A DNA stretch of 64,000 nt from Kitasatospora phosalacinea (GTDB lineage: Bacteria > Actinomycetota > Actinomycetes > Streptomycetales > Streptomycetaceae), in NCBI RefSeq assembly GCF_030268885.1, contig NZ_BSSA01000030.1, forward strand, positions 39,140 to 103,139. Direction: 5' to 3'. The position numbers and the translations under genes are program-made. A model generated the notes under the pieces. The model was not told the origin of the DNA. It searched no databases and worked only from the letters and a program-made list of their open reading frames with translations. How positions within the stretch are numbered: the first letter of the stretch is position 1; each line of letters begins with the position of its first letter. This document shows positions 1 through 8,383 of this stretch, in pieces.

Positions 1-471
1 CACGGGTACGGGCACGACCACCACTGCCACCCGACGCCCACGCCCACACCGACGCCCTCGCCGACCCCGAAGCCCACCCCCACCCCCACGCCCGCGCCGA
101 CGCCTTCGCCGAAGCCGACCCCCAGGCCGGCGCCCACCCCCACGCCGACACCCACGCCTTCGCCGAAACCGACGCCGAAACCGACGCCGACGCCCACCCC
201 GGCCCGGCCCACCCCCAGTGCGGTGCCGCCACCGGCCCCGGCCACCAGCCCCGCACCGACGACGCCCGCGCCGAGCCCCACACCCGCCCGGCCCGCGCCC
301 GCGGCGAGCGTCCACCTGCCGCCGCCCCCGGTGCACGCCGACGCGCCCAAGCACCACACCACCCCGGCGACCACCCGGATGCTGGTGGTCACCGTCCCCG
401 CCGTGCTGGCAGCCGCCGCGCTGCGCCCGCGCGGGAAGTCCGGCGGCGCCGGACGCCGCGGCCGCTCCTGA
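1..471 (+). CDS. C-terminal part of a Pro/Thr-rich, membrane-anchored surface protein (5' end outside window)
   Basis: The reading frame is open from base 1 and stops at 469-471. The visible part is 156 residues. The first 75 or so are a low-complexity Pro-Thr-Pro/Lys-Pro repeat, typical of a cell-wall-spanning stalk. A second Pro/Ala-rich stretch follows, then a short hydrophobic segment (LVVTVPAVLAAAAL) and a basic tail (RPRGKSGGAGRRGRS). Repeat stalk, membrane segment and positive tail resemble a surface protein held by a C-terminal transmembrane helix. I see no clear LPxTG sorting motif. The functional N-terminal domain lies outside the window, so the role is unknown. The near-pure (ccc acg/acc) repeat could be unstable in length. 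Confidence 0.6.
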   Translation, partial: HGYGHDHHCHPTPTPTPTPSPTPKPTPTPTPAPTPSPKPTPRPAPTPTPTPTPSPKPTPKPTPTPTPARPTPSAVPPPAPATSPAPTTPAPSPTPARPAPAASVHLPPPPVHADAPKHHTTPATTRMLVVTVPAVLAAAALRPRGKSGGAGRRGRS

Positions 472-500
472 CCCCGGCCCCGCGTCGGGCGGGCAGTGCC

Positions 501-521
501 GCCCCGCGGGCCCCGCGGGGC
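501..521 (+). terminator. GC-rich hairpin after the surface-protein gene
   Basis: Perfect 9-bp inverted repeat (GCCCCGCGG / CCGCGGGGC) with a 3-nt loop, 30 bp after the stop codon. There is no U tract, as is usual for streptomycete terminators. Confidence 0.5.
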
Positions 522-578
522 GTTCAGGAGAACCGGGAAAACCCTTCATCCACTGGACAGTTCAGGAGAGGATCCGTC

Positions 579-1343
579 ATGTCCGAATGGCTGGCACTCG
601 CCCTCGCGATGGTCGGGGCGTGCCTGGTCGTCGTCGCGGTCGTGCTGCTGAGGAACCGCAGGGCCGACGAGGACGAGGACACCTCGGAGACGCCCGACGT
701 CATCGAGTACATCACCATGATGATCGGCGTGGTCTACGCGATCGTGCTGGGCCTGGCCATCGCGGGCGTCTGGGAGTCCCGCTCCGCCGCGCAGGACGAC
801 GTGCAGCGCGAGGCCCAGGCGCTGCACGAGGTCAGCGCCCGCGCCGAGGTGTTCCCCGCCGACTACCGGGCCGTGGTCGACAAGGACGTCGACGCCTACG
901 TCTCGTTCGTGGTGAACACCGAGTGGCACTACATGCGCACCGAGGGGGAGATCAGCCCCGAGGGCACCGACCTGCTCGCCAAGCTGCGCACCGACGTGGC
1001 CGCGCGGGCGCCGCAGAACGACATCGAGGCGCAGGCGTACCAGTCGATGATGGACAAGGTCGCCGCGGCCGACGAGGCCCGCAACTCCCGTGGGGGCAAC
1101 GTCGGTCCGACCATGCCCGGAGTGGTCTGGTTCGGTCTCGGCATCGGCGCGGTGATCACCATCGGCATGCTGTTCGCCCTGCAGATCCGCCGCTCGCCGC
1201 GCGAACTCGTCCTGGCGGGCACGTTCAGTGCGCTGTTCGGGTTCCTGCTCTTCCTGATCTGGGACTTCGACGACCCGTTCGGGCGCGGCATGTCGGTCAC
1301 CACCGAGCCGTTCCTCAACCTGTTCCCCTTCCTCGGTGGCTGA
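579..1343 (+). CDS. DUF4239 (bestrophin-like) membrane protein
   Basis: The product has 254 residues. An N-terminal helix (about 3-24) is followed by an acidic stretch, a second helix (about 43-63) and a roughly 120-residue soluble region rich in Glu/Asp/Ala. Two further helices near 188-206 and 213-232 are followed by a short tail. This topology and the sequence around EYITMMIGVVYAIVLGLAI match the DUF4239 family, which is distantly related to bestrophin channels and has no established function in actinomycetes. The ATG is preceded by AGGAGAGG at good spacing. The gene stands alone between two genes on the same strand. Confidence 0.75.
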   Translation: MSEWLALALAMVGACLVVVAVVLLRNRRADEDEDTSETPDVIEYITMMIGVVYAIVLGLAIAGVWESRSAAQDDVQREAQALHEVSARAEVFPADYRAVVDKDVDAYVSFVVNTEWHYMRTEGEISPEGTDLLAKLRTDVAARAPQNDIEAQAYQSMMDKVAAADEARNSRGGNVGPTMPGVVWFGLGIGAVITIGMLFALQIRRSPRELVLAGTFSALFGFLLFLIWDFDDPFGRGMSVTTEPFLNLFPFLGG

Positions 1344-1601
1344 CCGCCGTCCGGCCGCCGATCGGCCACTGATCGTTCCTGCGCGCCAACTGTCCGTCCG
1401 ATGAACGGAATTGAGAGGGCTGGCGGAACATTCGGCCGGGCTGGCCGTGCCGAAGCGGTTCGCGCACTACTCTGGAGGGAGCCGCCTGCCGTGCCGACGG
1501 GGGTCCTGGTGCGGGCGGCCGACGGGGAGCCCGTGCGGGCCGCCGCCCCGGGCGGCGGTGGCGCGGGCACGACGGGGGAGAGCGCAAGGGGGAAGCACGT
1601 C

Positions 1602-2237
1602 ATGGGGGAGCACCAGGCATCCGGTCCGGCGGTGTGCGGTCCGGTGACATCAGGTCCGGCGGCGTCCGGTGAGGAGTCGGCGGGCCCGGCGGTGTGCGGG
1701 CTGACGGAGGGCAAGTACGCCCGGGTCGAACGGGAGCGCCGCTTCCTGCTCGACCGGGTGCCCGCCCCCGGCAGCGTCACCGTCGCCCGCCGGATCACCG
1801 ACCGCTACGTGGACGGCACCCGGCTGCGCCTGCGCCGGGCCGAGCGGCTCGACACCGGCGAGTGCACGTACAAGCTCACCCAGAAGCTGCCCGCCCCGCC
1901 GGGCACGCCCGGCGCCGTCCAGGGCCTGATCACCAATCTGTACCTCTCCGAGGAGGAGTACGCCCGCCTGCTGGCGGCGCTGCCCGGCCCCGAACTGACC
2001 AAGACCCGGCTGAGCGTGCCCCCGCTCGGGGTGGACGTCTTCGAGGGGCCGCTGCGCGGACTGGTGCTGGCCGAGGCCGAGTTCGAGAACGCCGAGGACG
2101 CAGAAACGTTCGTCCCGCCCCCCGGCTGCATCGCCGAACTCACCGCCGACCAGCACTTCACCGGCGGGCAGCTCGCCCGCACCGACCGCGAGGAACTCCG
2201 CGGCGACCTGGCCGAGTACGGTGTGGCCCTGCCCTGA
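1602..2237 (+). CDS. CYTH-domain protein (triphosphate tunnel metalloenzyme superfamily)
   Basis: The product has 211 residues. After a 35-residue Gly/Pro/Ala-rich leader, in which the short segment GPAVCG occurs twice, comes KYARVERERRFLLDR, the first strand of a CYTH tunnel fold. There the usual ExExK signature is replaced by E-R-E-R-R. Other tunnel elements follow: RYVDGTRLRLRR, YKLTQK, ITNLYLSEEEY and VLAEAEFE. CYTH enzymes act on triphosphates or adenylate and use Mg2+; the substrate here is unknown. I chose the ATG at 1602 because AAGGGGGA lies just upstream. A GTG at 1491 behind GGAGGGA, in the same frame, is a credible alternative. Twenty-five sense codons, all ending in G or C, continue in frame after the TGA. 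Confidence 0.75.
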   Translation: MGEHQASGPAVCGPVTSGPAASGEESAGPAVCGLTEGKYARVERERRFLLDRVPAPGSVTVARRITDRYVDGTRLRLRRAERLDTGECTYKLTQKLPAPPGTPGAVQGLITNLYLSEEEYARLLAALPGPELTKTRLSVPPLGVDVFEGPLRGLVLAEAEFENAEDAETFVPPPGCIAELTADQHFTGGQLARTDREELRGDLAEYGVALP

Positions 2238-2355
2238 GCCGCCCCCGCCCGGGGCGCGGCCCGGCTGCGCGGGATCCTGGACGAGGTCAAGCCGGTCTTC
2301 GGGCGGGCGCTCTGACGGACGACCGGCGGGCCGGACGTGCCGGGTGCGCGGCGGC

Positions 2356-2396
2356 CCGCGGCGGCCCGGGACGGATGGTGCTCCGGGCCGCCGCGG
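2356..2396. terminator. Bidirectional hairpin between convergent genes
   Basis: Perfect 14-bp arms (2356-2369 and 2383-2396) with a 13-nt loop lie between the CYTH gene and the convergent hydrolase gene, whose stop is at 2405. Confidence 0.6.
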
Positions 2397-2404
2397 CGCC
2401 CGGG

Positions 2405-3181
2405 CTACTCCGGCTGCGGCTGCTCCGGCCGGGGCCGCTTCAGGTGGCGGGTGAAGAAGCGCGCCGCCGCGTCCCCGGCGTGCGGGGGGACGCCGGTGTG
2501 GCCGCCCATGTTGGCGTTCAGGCACTTCTCCGGGGAGCCGAAGGCGTCGAACAGGTCCAGCGAGGTCCGGCGGTCGTTGCCCTCGTCGTCCCACTGCAGC
2601 AGCACGTGCAGCGGGACGGTGACCTGGCGGGCCTCCTCGAAGGTGCGGCGCGGGACGAAGCTCCCGGCGAAGAGCGCGGCGGCCGCGATCCGCGGCTCGA
2701 CGAGCGCGAGGCGGACGCCGACGGCGATCACGCCGCCCGAGTAGCCGACCGGGCCGTCGATGTCCGGCAGCGCCAGCAGCGCGTCCAGGGCGGCCCGGTG
2801 CTCCGGGACGGCGAGGTCGACGAGCGGGAGGACCAGGGCGTCGACGAGCTCCGGGCCGACCGGCTCGCCCGCCTCCATGGTGCGGCGCAGCTCGGCCCGG
2901 GCCTCGTCGAGGGCCGGGACGCGGGGGCGCTCGCCGCTGCCGGGGAGCTCGATGCAGGCCGAGGCGAAGCCGTCCGCGGCGGCGTGCCGGGCCCGCTCCG
3001 CGAGCCGGGGCCGCATCCGGTGCAGGCCGAGCGGGGGGAGGCCGAGCAGGATCGGCGGCACGGGGGCGGACGGGCTCGCGGAGGCGGGCGTCCACAGGAC
3101 GCCGGGGATCCCGTCGAGGGTGAACTCGCGTTCGAGGACGCCGTCGTCGAGCTGCTGCTCGGAGGTGAAGTGCAGGTGCAC
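2405..3181 (-). CDS. Alpha/beta hydrolase (dienelactone hydrolase-like)
   Basis: The product has 258 residues and one alpha/beta-hydrolase domain. The nucleophile elbow is GYSGG with Ser148. A conserved Asp is likely in QWDDEGNDRRT and the catalytic His in NMGGHTG near the C terminus. The loop ILLGLPPLGLHR would supply the oxyanion hole. No signal peptide is seen, so the enzyme is probably cytoplasmic. The start is GTG at 3181. The gene is divergent from the MarR gene, sharing a 249-bp intergenic region with two palindromes, so it could be part of the same regulon. The substrate cannot be told from the sequence. Confidence 0.75.
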   Translation of the reverse strand: MHLHFTSEQQLDDGVLEREFTLDGIPGVLWTPASASPSAPVPPILLGLPPLGLHRMRPRLAERARHAAADGFASACIELPGSGERPRVPALDEARAELRRTMEAGEPVGPELVDALVLPLVDLAVPEHRAALDALLALPDIDGPVGYSGGVIAVGVRLALVEPRIAAAALFAGSFVPRRTFEEARQVTVPLHVLLQWDDEGNDRRTSLDLFDAFGSPEKCLNANMGGHTGVPPHAGDAAARFFTRHLKRPRPEQPQPE

Positions 3182-3376
3182 GGCAGTGGTGCCTTTCGGG
3201 AAAGCGCGTGGAACGGCGCTCCCGGGCGACCTACCGCCCGACCGTGGCCCCAGCGGGGAGCACCCATGTCGATACTGCGTTCACGGGTACCACCTCCCAG
3301 GTCTGTCGCACGGCCACCGGAAAGGTAGCAGTGGTCGCGGTGCCGCGCCAAACGATTTCTCCGGCCGGAGGCCGGA

Positions 3377-3398
3377 GTAGATCTACAGGGAAACTGTA
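3377..3398. promoter_or_regulatory. Candidate MarR operator (two overlapping palindromes)
   Basis: GTAGATCTAC (3377-3386, perfect) overlaps TACAG-N5-CTGTA (3384-3398), in an AT-richer patch 33 bp before the MarR start. Position and symmetry fit an autoregulatory MarR site that could also affect the divergent hydrolase. Confidence 0.45.
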
Positions 3399-3430
3399 CA
3401 TTCGACGGGTGGAAACCTAGGGTGGGGACC

Positions 3431-3883
3431 ATGAGCGAAGAGTCCGAGCCCGCACCGTCCGCCCTGCGCGCCTCGCAGCAGGTGCGGTCGGTGATCGGCA
3501 AGCTGCGCCGCCGGCTCCGGGCCGCGGCCGGAACGGGGGACTTCACCCTCACCCAGGCGTCCACCGTGGGACGGCTGCTGGACAGCGAGGGCCAGGGCCT
3601 GACCACCAGCGACCTCGCCGTCGCCGAGGGGATGCGCCACCAGTCGATGGCCACCACCATCGCCACCCTGGCCGCCCAGGGACTGGTCGAACGCAGCCGC
3701 GACCCCGAGGACGGCCGTCGCATGCTGATCGTGCTCACCCCCGAGGGGCGGCGCCGCGGCGAGGAGGGCCGCCGGGCCCGCGGCGAGTGGCTGGCCGCGG
3801 AACTCCAGCGCAAGTGCACCGAGGAGGAGCGGCAGACCGTGATCGCCGCGATGGCCGTCCTCGAACGCCTCGTCCAGGACTGA
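3431..3883 (+). CDS. MarR-family transcriptional regulator
   Basis: The product has 150 residues, the usual MarR length. A dimerisation helix (about 10-35) is followed by the winged helix: LTTSDLAVAEGMRHQSMATTIATLAAQGLVERS is the helix-turn-helix and DPEDGRRMLIVLTPEG the wing with its conserved D-x-R. The C-terminal helices complete the dimer interface. The ATG at 3431 is preceded by GGTGGGG; a GTG at 3422 is also in frame. The MFS gene starts 88 bp downstream on the same strand, so this is probably the drug- or metabolite-responsive repressor of that exporter. Confidence 0.85.
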   Translation: MSEESEPAPSALRASQQVRSVIGKLRRRLRAAAGTGDFTLTQASTVGRLLDSEGQGLTTSDLAVAEGMRHQSMATTIATLAAQGLVERSRDPEDGRRMLIVLTPEGRRRGEEGRRARGEWLAAELQRKCTEEERQTVIAAMAVLERLVQD

Positions 3884-3971
3884 CGGCCCGGCCGGGCCCC
3901 CACCGGCACCTCCCCGACCCCGACCGCCGACCGCGGCCTCCCCGACCGCCGAACGGCAGACCGGAAGCACC

Positions 3972-5402
3972 ATGACCGACCGCACGACCGCCGTGACCGC
4001 CCCCGGACAGCAGCGGGCCGGGGCGCCCGCGCTCGACCGCCGACTCGTCCCCCCGATGGTGATCGGCTCCGTCCTCAACCCGATCAACTCCACCGTCATC
4101 GCCGTCGCGCTCGTCCCGATCGGCGCCGCGCTCGGCGCCTCGCCCGCGCAGACGGCCTGGCTGGTGTCCGCGCTGTACCTGGCCACCGCGCTCGGGCAGC
4201 CCGTGGTGGGGCGGCTGATCGACCTGTTCGGGCCGCGGCGGCTGTTCCTGGTCGGCACCGGCCTGGTCGGCGTGGCCGGGGTGGTCGGCACGCTCGCCCC
4301 CGACCTCGGGACGCTGATCGCCGCCCGCGTCGTCCTCGGCTTCGGCACCTGCGCGGGCTACCCGGCCGCGATGGCCCTGCTGCGCGCCGAGTCCCGGCGC
4401 ACCGGACAGGACAGTCCCGCCGGGGTGCTCACCCTGCTGGCCGTCGCCAACCAGACCGTGGCCGTGGTCGGCCCGCTGCTCGGCGGACTGCTCACCGGTC
4501 TCGGCGGCTGGCGCGCCACCTTCGCGCTGAACGTCCCGCTGTCGGTGCTCGCCCTCACCCTCGGTGCCCTGCGCCTGCCCAGGACGCCACCGCAGGAACG
4601 TTCCGCCACCGGCCCCGGCCCGCTGCGCCGGATCGACCTGCCCGGGATGGCGCTGTTCGCGGCCCTGCTGCTCTCGCTGCTGCTGTTCCTGATGCACCCG
4701 CACCCCGACCGCTGGTACCTGCCGCTGCTCACCCTCGCCGCCGCCGTCGCCTTCACCGCCCGCGAACGCCGCGCCGAACAGCCGTTCATCGACGTCAAGG
4801 TGCTCGGCGGCAACGCCCCGCTGCTCGCCACCTACGCCCGCGCCCTGGCCGCGTACGTCGTCGCCTACGCCTTCCTGTACGGCTTCGCGCAGTGGACCGA
4901 GGAGGGCTTCGGCCTGTCGCCGCTGCAGGCCGGGCTGGTGCAGGCGCCGACCTTCCTGGTCGGCATCGGCGTCTCCGTCCTGGCCGGGCGCCGCGGCGGC
5001 ATCCGGGCCACCCTGCTGGTCGGCGCGGCCGGGCAGATCGCCGCCTGCCTGCTGATGCTCGCCCTCGGCGTGCACAGCCCGCTGTGGGTGCTGCTGGTGC
5101 TGGCCGTGCTGTTCGGCGTCCCGCAGGGCGCCAACGGGCTGGCCCTGCAGAACTCCGTCTACCTGCAGTCCGACCCGGCCCGCACCGGCTCCTCCGCCGG
5201 GCTGCTGCGCACCTTCGCCTACCTCGGCTCGATGGTCGCCTCCGCCGCGACCGCCGCCGCGTACGGGCCGCACGCGGGCACCGCCGGGATGCACCAACTG
5301 GCCTGGATCATGCTGGGCGCGGCCGTGCTGTTCCTGCTGCTGACCGCCTTCGACCGCGCCCTGCGGACCCTGCGCGCCCCCGCGGCCGCCGCCCGGGCCT
5401 GA
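3972..5402 (+). CDS. MFS drug/metabolite exporter (DHA2-like)
   Basis: The product has 476 residues and 12-14 predicted transmembrane helices. The loop 2-3 signature is VVGRLIDLFGPRRLFLVGTG. A proline/glycine-rich helix 5 (VANQTVAVVGPLLGGLLTGLGGWRATFALNVP) resembles antiporter motif C, so proton-driven export is likely. It lies directly downstream of a MarR gene in the same orientation, the usual arrangement for efflux pumps induced by their substrate. The ATG at 3972 has only a weak Shine-Dalgarno sequence (GGAAG). Confidence 0.85.
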   Translation: MTDRTTAVTAPGQQRAGAPALDRRLVPPMVIGSVLNPINSTVIAVALVPIGAALGASPAQTAWLVSALYLATALGQPVVGRLIDLFGPRRLFLVGTGLVGVAGVVGTLAPDLGTLIAARVVLGFGTCAGYPAAMALLRAESRRTGQDSPAGVLTLLAVANQTVAVVGPLLGGLLTGLGGWRATFALNVPLSVLALTLGALRLPRTPPQERSATGPGPLRRIDLPGMALFAALLLSLLLFLMHPHPDRWYLPLLTLAAAVAFTARERRAEQPFIDVKVLGGNAPLLATYARALAAYVVAYAFLYGFAQWTEEGFGLSPLQAGLVQAPTFLVGIGVSVLAGRRGGIRATLLVGAAGQIAACLLMLALGVHSPLWVLLVLAVLFGVPQGANGLALQNSVYLQSDPARTGSSAGLLRTFAYLGSMVASAATAAAYGPHAGTAGMHQLAWIMLGAAVLFLLLTAFDRALRTLRAPAAAARA

Positions 5403-5423
5403 ACGGCGGGAACCGCGGTTCAG
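5399..5423. terminator. Palindrome spanning the convergent gene ends
   Basis: CTGAAC (5399-5404) pairs with GTTCAG (5418-5423), and GAACCGCGGTTC (5410-5421) is a perfect 12-bp palindrome. It covers the stop codons of the MFS gene and the convergent NTF2-like gene. Confidence 0.4.
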
Positions 5424-5848
5424 CTCGGGCGTGCGCCCGAGACGGCCAGGCCGTCCATGTAGTCGCGGACGTGCACGACCAGCCCGTCCCGGACCCGCAG
5501 CACCAGCAGCCCCGGCACCGCGAAGGCGCCCCGGCCGCCCGCGAGCTCGCCCCGCACGACCTGCTCGACCACCAGCACCTCCGGATCGGTCGACGCGTGC
5601 AGCGCCGTCTCCACCACCTCGGTCGGCCGGGCCGGGCTCGCCCCCCACGCCGCCGCGTACCCCGCGCGCACCGCCTCCCGGCCCTCGTAGCGCTCCGGGA
5701 ACCCCGGGAAGCGGAACGGGAACTCGTGCACGGCGTCCGGCGCGTACAGGTCCGCGAGGGCGTCCGCGTCCAGCGCCAGCACCGCCCGGCGGTAGCGCGC
5801 CAGCACACCCCGCGGGCTCGGGTCGAGCGGGGCTTCGGACGTGGTCAT
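5420..5848 (-). CDS. NTF2/SnoaL-like protein
   Basis: The product has 142 residues. It begins with a helix (RGVLARYRRAVLALDADALADLYAPDAVHEFPF) and continues through a beta-sheet region ending GLVVHVRDYMDG, typical of the SnoaL-like subgroup of NTF2-fold proteins. Members bind small hydrophobic ligands, or act as cyclases or isomerases, but many have no known substrate. The ATG at 5848 is preceded by GGGAG. It is convergent with the MFS gene and divergent from the GNAT gene. Confidence 0.75.
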   Translation of the reverse strand: MTTSEAPLDPSPRGVLARYRRAVLALDADALADLYAPDAVHEFPFRFPGFPERYEGREAVRAGYAAAWGASPARPTEVVETALHASTDPEVLVVEQVVRGELAGGRGAFAVPGLLVLRVRDGLVVHVRDYMDGLAVSGARPS

Positions 5849-5946
5849 GGTGAACTCCCGGGAAGGGTGGGGTGGTTGGTGCGCCGACGAGCCTACTACC
5901 GGACGAGGCGGGGAGGTCGGGGAATCCGGGGGGCCGGTGCGGCAGG

Positions 5947-6522
5947 ATGGTGGGCGTGCCACTGCCCAGGACGGTGCCGGAACTCCCGGCCGCGCACGGC
6001 TTCCGGCTGCGCCGCTGGAGCCCGCAGGACGCCGAGCTGCTCCGGGAGGCGGCGACCGACCCGTACATCCCGCTGACCACCACCGTGCCGAGCCCGTACA
6101 GCGCGGCCGCCGCGGCGGCGTACCTGCAACGCCAGTGGCGCCGGACCGAGATCGGGACGGGCTACCCCTTCGTGATCGTCGACCCCGCGGGCCGGGCGGT
6201 CGGCGACGTCGGCCTCTGGGTGGGCGAACTCCCGCTGCGCGGCTGGGCGACCGTCGGCTACTGGGTCGTCCCGACGGCCCGCCGCCGGGGCGCCGCCACG
6301 GCCGCGCTGCGCGCCGTCACCGACTGGGCGCTCGACGAACTCGCCCTGCCCGGGATCGAGTTGTCCGTGGAGCCGGGCAACGTCGGCTCGATCCGCACCG
6401 CCGAACGCGGCGGCTACCGGTGCACCGGCCTGCGGCCCGCCCACCAGGGGGTGGACGGGCGCCCCCGCGAGGTGTGGCGCTACGTCAGGACCGGTGGGAC
6501 GGACGGGCGGGTCAGAGCCTGA
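5947..6522 (+). CDS. GNAT N-acetyltransferase (RimJ/RimL type)
   Basis: The product has 191 residues. GYPFVIVDPAGRAVGDVGLWV is the central beta hairpin. YWVVPTARRRGAATAALRAV is the acetyl-CoA pyrophosphate loop (R-x-x-G-x-A). LSVEPGNVGSIRTAERGGYR is the C-terminal substructure typical of the RimJ/RimL group, which acetylate protein N termini or small amines. The ATG at 5947 has little ribosome-binding sequence, and longer in-frame GTG starts (5872) lack coding character. The 3' end overlaps the next gene on the other strand by 11 bp. Confidence 0.8.
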   Translation: MVGVPLPRTVPELPAAHGFRLRRWSPQDAELLREAATDPYIPLTTTVPSPYSAAAAAAYLQRQWRRTEIGTGYPFVIVDPAGRAVGDVGLWVGELPLRGWATVGYWVVPTARRRGAATAALRAVTDWALDELALPGIELSVEPGNVGSIRTAERGGYRCTGLRPAHQGVDGRPREVWRYVRTGGTDGRVRA

Positions 6523-7318
6523 TCGGCGCCCCGAAGCCCTGGTGGCCCGCACCGGCGCGGGTCAGGGCCAGCCAGCCGTGACCGCGCACCGGGGTGTCCG
6601 GGCCGATCTCGCCGGGGGCGACCGACAGGTGACGGGCGGCCAGGTGGATGCTCTGCGCCTCGGAGGCGTTCGGCTCCGGGTAGGCGTCCTCGTACTCCTC
6701 CTCGTCCTCGAAGTCGTCCACCGTCAGCACCTCCTCCCACGGCAGCGGCTCGCCCTCCCACTCCGGCTCGCTCGCCCGCCAGTACGAGCGCACCACCGAG
6801 CCGCCCTCCGCGACGATCCAGATCATCGCGTCCGCGTGCGGGTCCTCGTAGAACAGCTGCGCCCGCCCGCAGGCCGCGCTCAGCGTCTCCACCACCGTGG
6901 TCGGCCACCAGGCGCAACTGCCGAGCGGCGACTCCGCGAAGACCAGCCGCCAGCCCGCGTACTCCGGCGTCACGAAGACCCGGTGCACCGCCGCCCCGTC
7001 CACCCGCTTCGTGTCGTCCCCCTGCGCGGCCTCGCCGCCGCGCACCGTCACCGGGACGCGGTCGTGCAGCCCCAGCGCCTCGAACGCCGCCAGGTAGCCC
7101 TCCCCGGGCACCGCCAGCCACCAGGCGTCCGCCAGCGGGCGCGGACGCTCCGCCGCGAACGCGGCCCGGGCCGCCTCCGTCAGCTCCGCGCGGTCGGCGC
7201 CCGGGCCGGCCTCGGCGAGCAGCACGTCGACCAGCGCCGCCAGGTCCTCCGGGGCGGGCACGGCGCCGTCGTCGGCGGGTCCGGGGGCGGCGGAGGTGTC
7301 GAGGGTCGTCTCGGTCAC
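6512..7318 (-). CDS. Conserved hypothetical protein, partner of DUF4240 protein
   Basis: The product has 268 residues and I do not recognise a named domain. It is soluble, with no signal peptide. It has a helical Ala/Glu-rich first third, a Trp-rich middle (WWLAVPGEGYLAAFEALGL; GWRLVFAESPLGSCAWWP), a very acidic loop (DDFEDEEEYEDAYPEP) and a C-terminal PVRGHGWLALTRAG. The GTG start overlaps the stop of the upstream DUF4240 gene (GTGA), so the two are translationally coupled and probably act together. Paired small proteins of this kind in actinomycetes are sometimes immunity or tox-associated proteins; that is only a possibility here. Confidence 0.7.
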   Translation of the reverse strand: MTETTLDTSAAPGPADDGAVPAPEDLAALVDVLLAEAGPGADRAELTEAARAAFAAERPRPLADAWWLAVPGEGYLAAFEALGLHDRVPVTVRGGEAAQGDDTKRVDGAAVHRVFVTPEYAGWRLVFAESPLGSCAWWPTTVVETLSAACGRAQLFYEDPHADAMIWIVAEGGSVVRSYWRASEPEWEGEPLPWEEVLTVDDFEDEEEYEDAYPEPNASEAQSIHLAARHLSVAPGEIGPDTPVRGHGWLALTRAGAGHQGFGAPIRL

Positions 7319-7866
7319 GGGGTTTCCTCGCTGCAGAGTCGGGCCAACCCGGGCAGGCGGCGGGACAGTTCGTCGTGGTCATCGAAGCCGAAGTCCCATC
7401 CCGGATCCAAATCCGGTAGCCGGACCGGCGATCCGGGCAGCGGCAGGTCGGCCCCGGTGGCCGCGCGGTGGGCGTGCCAGGCGATGCCGAGGGCCTCCTC
7501 GCACTCGAGGTCGACCCCCGCCGCGACGGCGGCGCGCACCACCGGGAGCCCGGCCAGCAGGTCGGGACCGGCCACCACCCGCTCGAAGACCTCCCGGCCC
7601 TGGACGAGCAGCCAGCCGCGGAAGTAGTCGAACCCGTCGTCCGAACAGCCGCCGTTGAGCAGGTACGCGGCACCCCACAGCGGGGCGCGGTAGGAGTCGG
7701 CCAGCAGTCCGTCCAGGAGCAGGCCCGCCGCGCGGATCTCCGCGACCGGCCGCCGCGCCAGCAGCGCGGCCGCCCGCCCGGCGACGGCCGCGCCCTCGTC
7801 GGGGCCGGTGTCCGCCCCCGGGACGCGGGCCCGCTCGATCAGGGCCCAGAACTCGTCGATGTCCAT
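7315..7866 (-). CDS. DUF4240 domain protein
   Basis: The product has 183 residues. The N terminus MDIDEFWALIERAR and the later GGCSDDGFDYFRGWLLVQGREVFERV and EEALGIAWHA are hallmarks of DUF4240, a helical family of unknown function common in streptomycetes and often found near polymorphic-toxin immunity-like proteins. It is the first gene of a two-gene unit with the 268-aa protein (4-bp overlap). Confidence 0.8.
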   Translation of the reverse strand: MDIDEFWALIERARVPGADTGPDEGAAVAGRAAALLARRPVAEIRAAGLLLDGLLADSYRAPLWGAAYLLNGGCSDDGFDYFRGWLLVQGREVFERVVAGPDLLAGLPVVRAAVAAGVDLECEEALGIAWHAHRAATGADLPLPGSPVRLPDLDPGWDFGFDDHDELSRRLPGLARLCSEETP

Positions 7867-8080
7867 GACGGGGCATCATGCCGGGCCCTGCCGACAGCGC
7901 CCTCGGACCGGCGGCAGGGGGTCGAGGGCGGGGAGGGCGGCCAGGACCCCCGGCGTCCGCGCGGATGTCCGCGTCGGGTGGACGCGCAGTTGCCCGTCGG
8001 CGAGCGTCCGCAGGCTCCGGAGCTGCTGCTGTCGTCCGCCCGGGCCCGGCTGCGCGCCGGGCACACCGGCCGCCACCGGC

Positions 8081-8383
8081 TCAGGCCAGCCGGACCAGGG
8101 CGGTGACGACGACCGCGGCGAGCACCACCACCAGGAACGGGGCCCGCCGCCACAGCGCCACCCCGGCGGCGGCCAGCCCGGCGAGCCGGGCGTCGACGCC
8201 GAGCAGGTGCCCGTGGGCGAGGGTCTGCTGCGCCGTCAGGGCGGCGAGCAGGGCCACCGGCGCCAGCACGGAGAAGGCGCGCACCGCCGGACGGTCCAGC
8301 AGACGGGCCGGGACGCACAGGCCCAGCAGCTTCAGCAGGTAGCAACCGGCGGCGGTCGCCAGCACCGCGATCCAGACGGTCAC
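8081..8383 (-). CDS. azlD: AzlD-family branched-chain amino acid exporter, small subunit
   Basis: The product has 100 residues and about four hydrophobic helices: VWIAVLATAAGCYLLKLLGL, FSVLAPVALLAALTA, LAGLAAAGVALW and FLVVVLAAVVVTALVRL. Size, topology and position directly after azlC identify AzlD, which with AzlC forms an exporter of branched-chain or related amino acids. The start is GTG at 8383, overlapping the azlC stop by 4 bp (GTGA). Confidence 0.9.
   Translation of the reverse strand: MTVWIAVLATAAGCYLLKLLGLCVPARLLDRPAVRAFSVLAPVALLAALTAQQTLAHGHLLGVDARLAGLAAAGVALWRRAPFLVVVLAAVVVTALVRLA

Noticed and set aside
7876..8076. 66-codon minus-strand frame between azlD and the DUF4240 gene
   Set aside because: Third-position G+C is only about 89 percent, there is no ribosome site and no recognisable domain. 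It may be a remnant, but the evidence is too weak for a gene.
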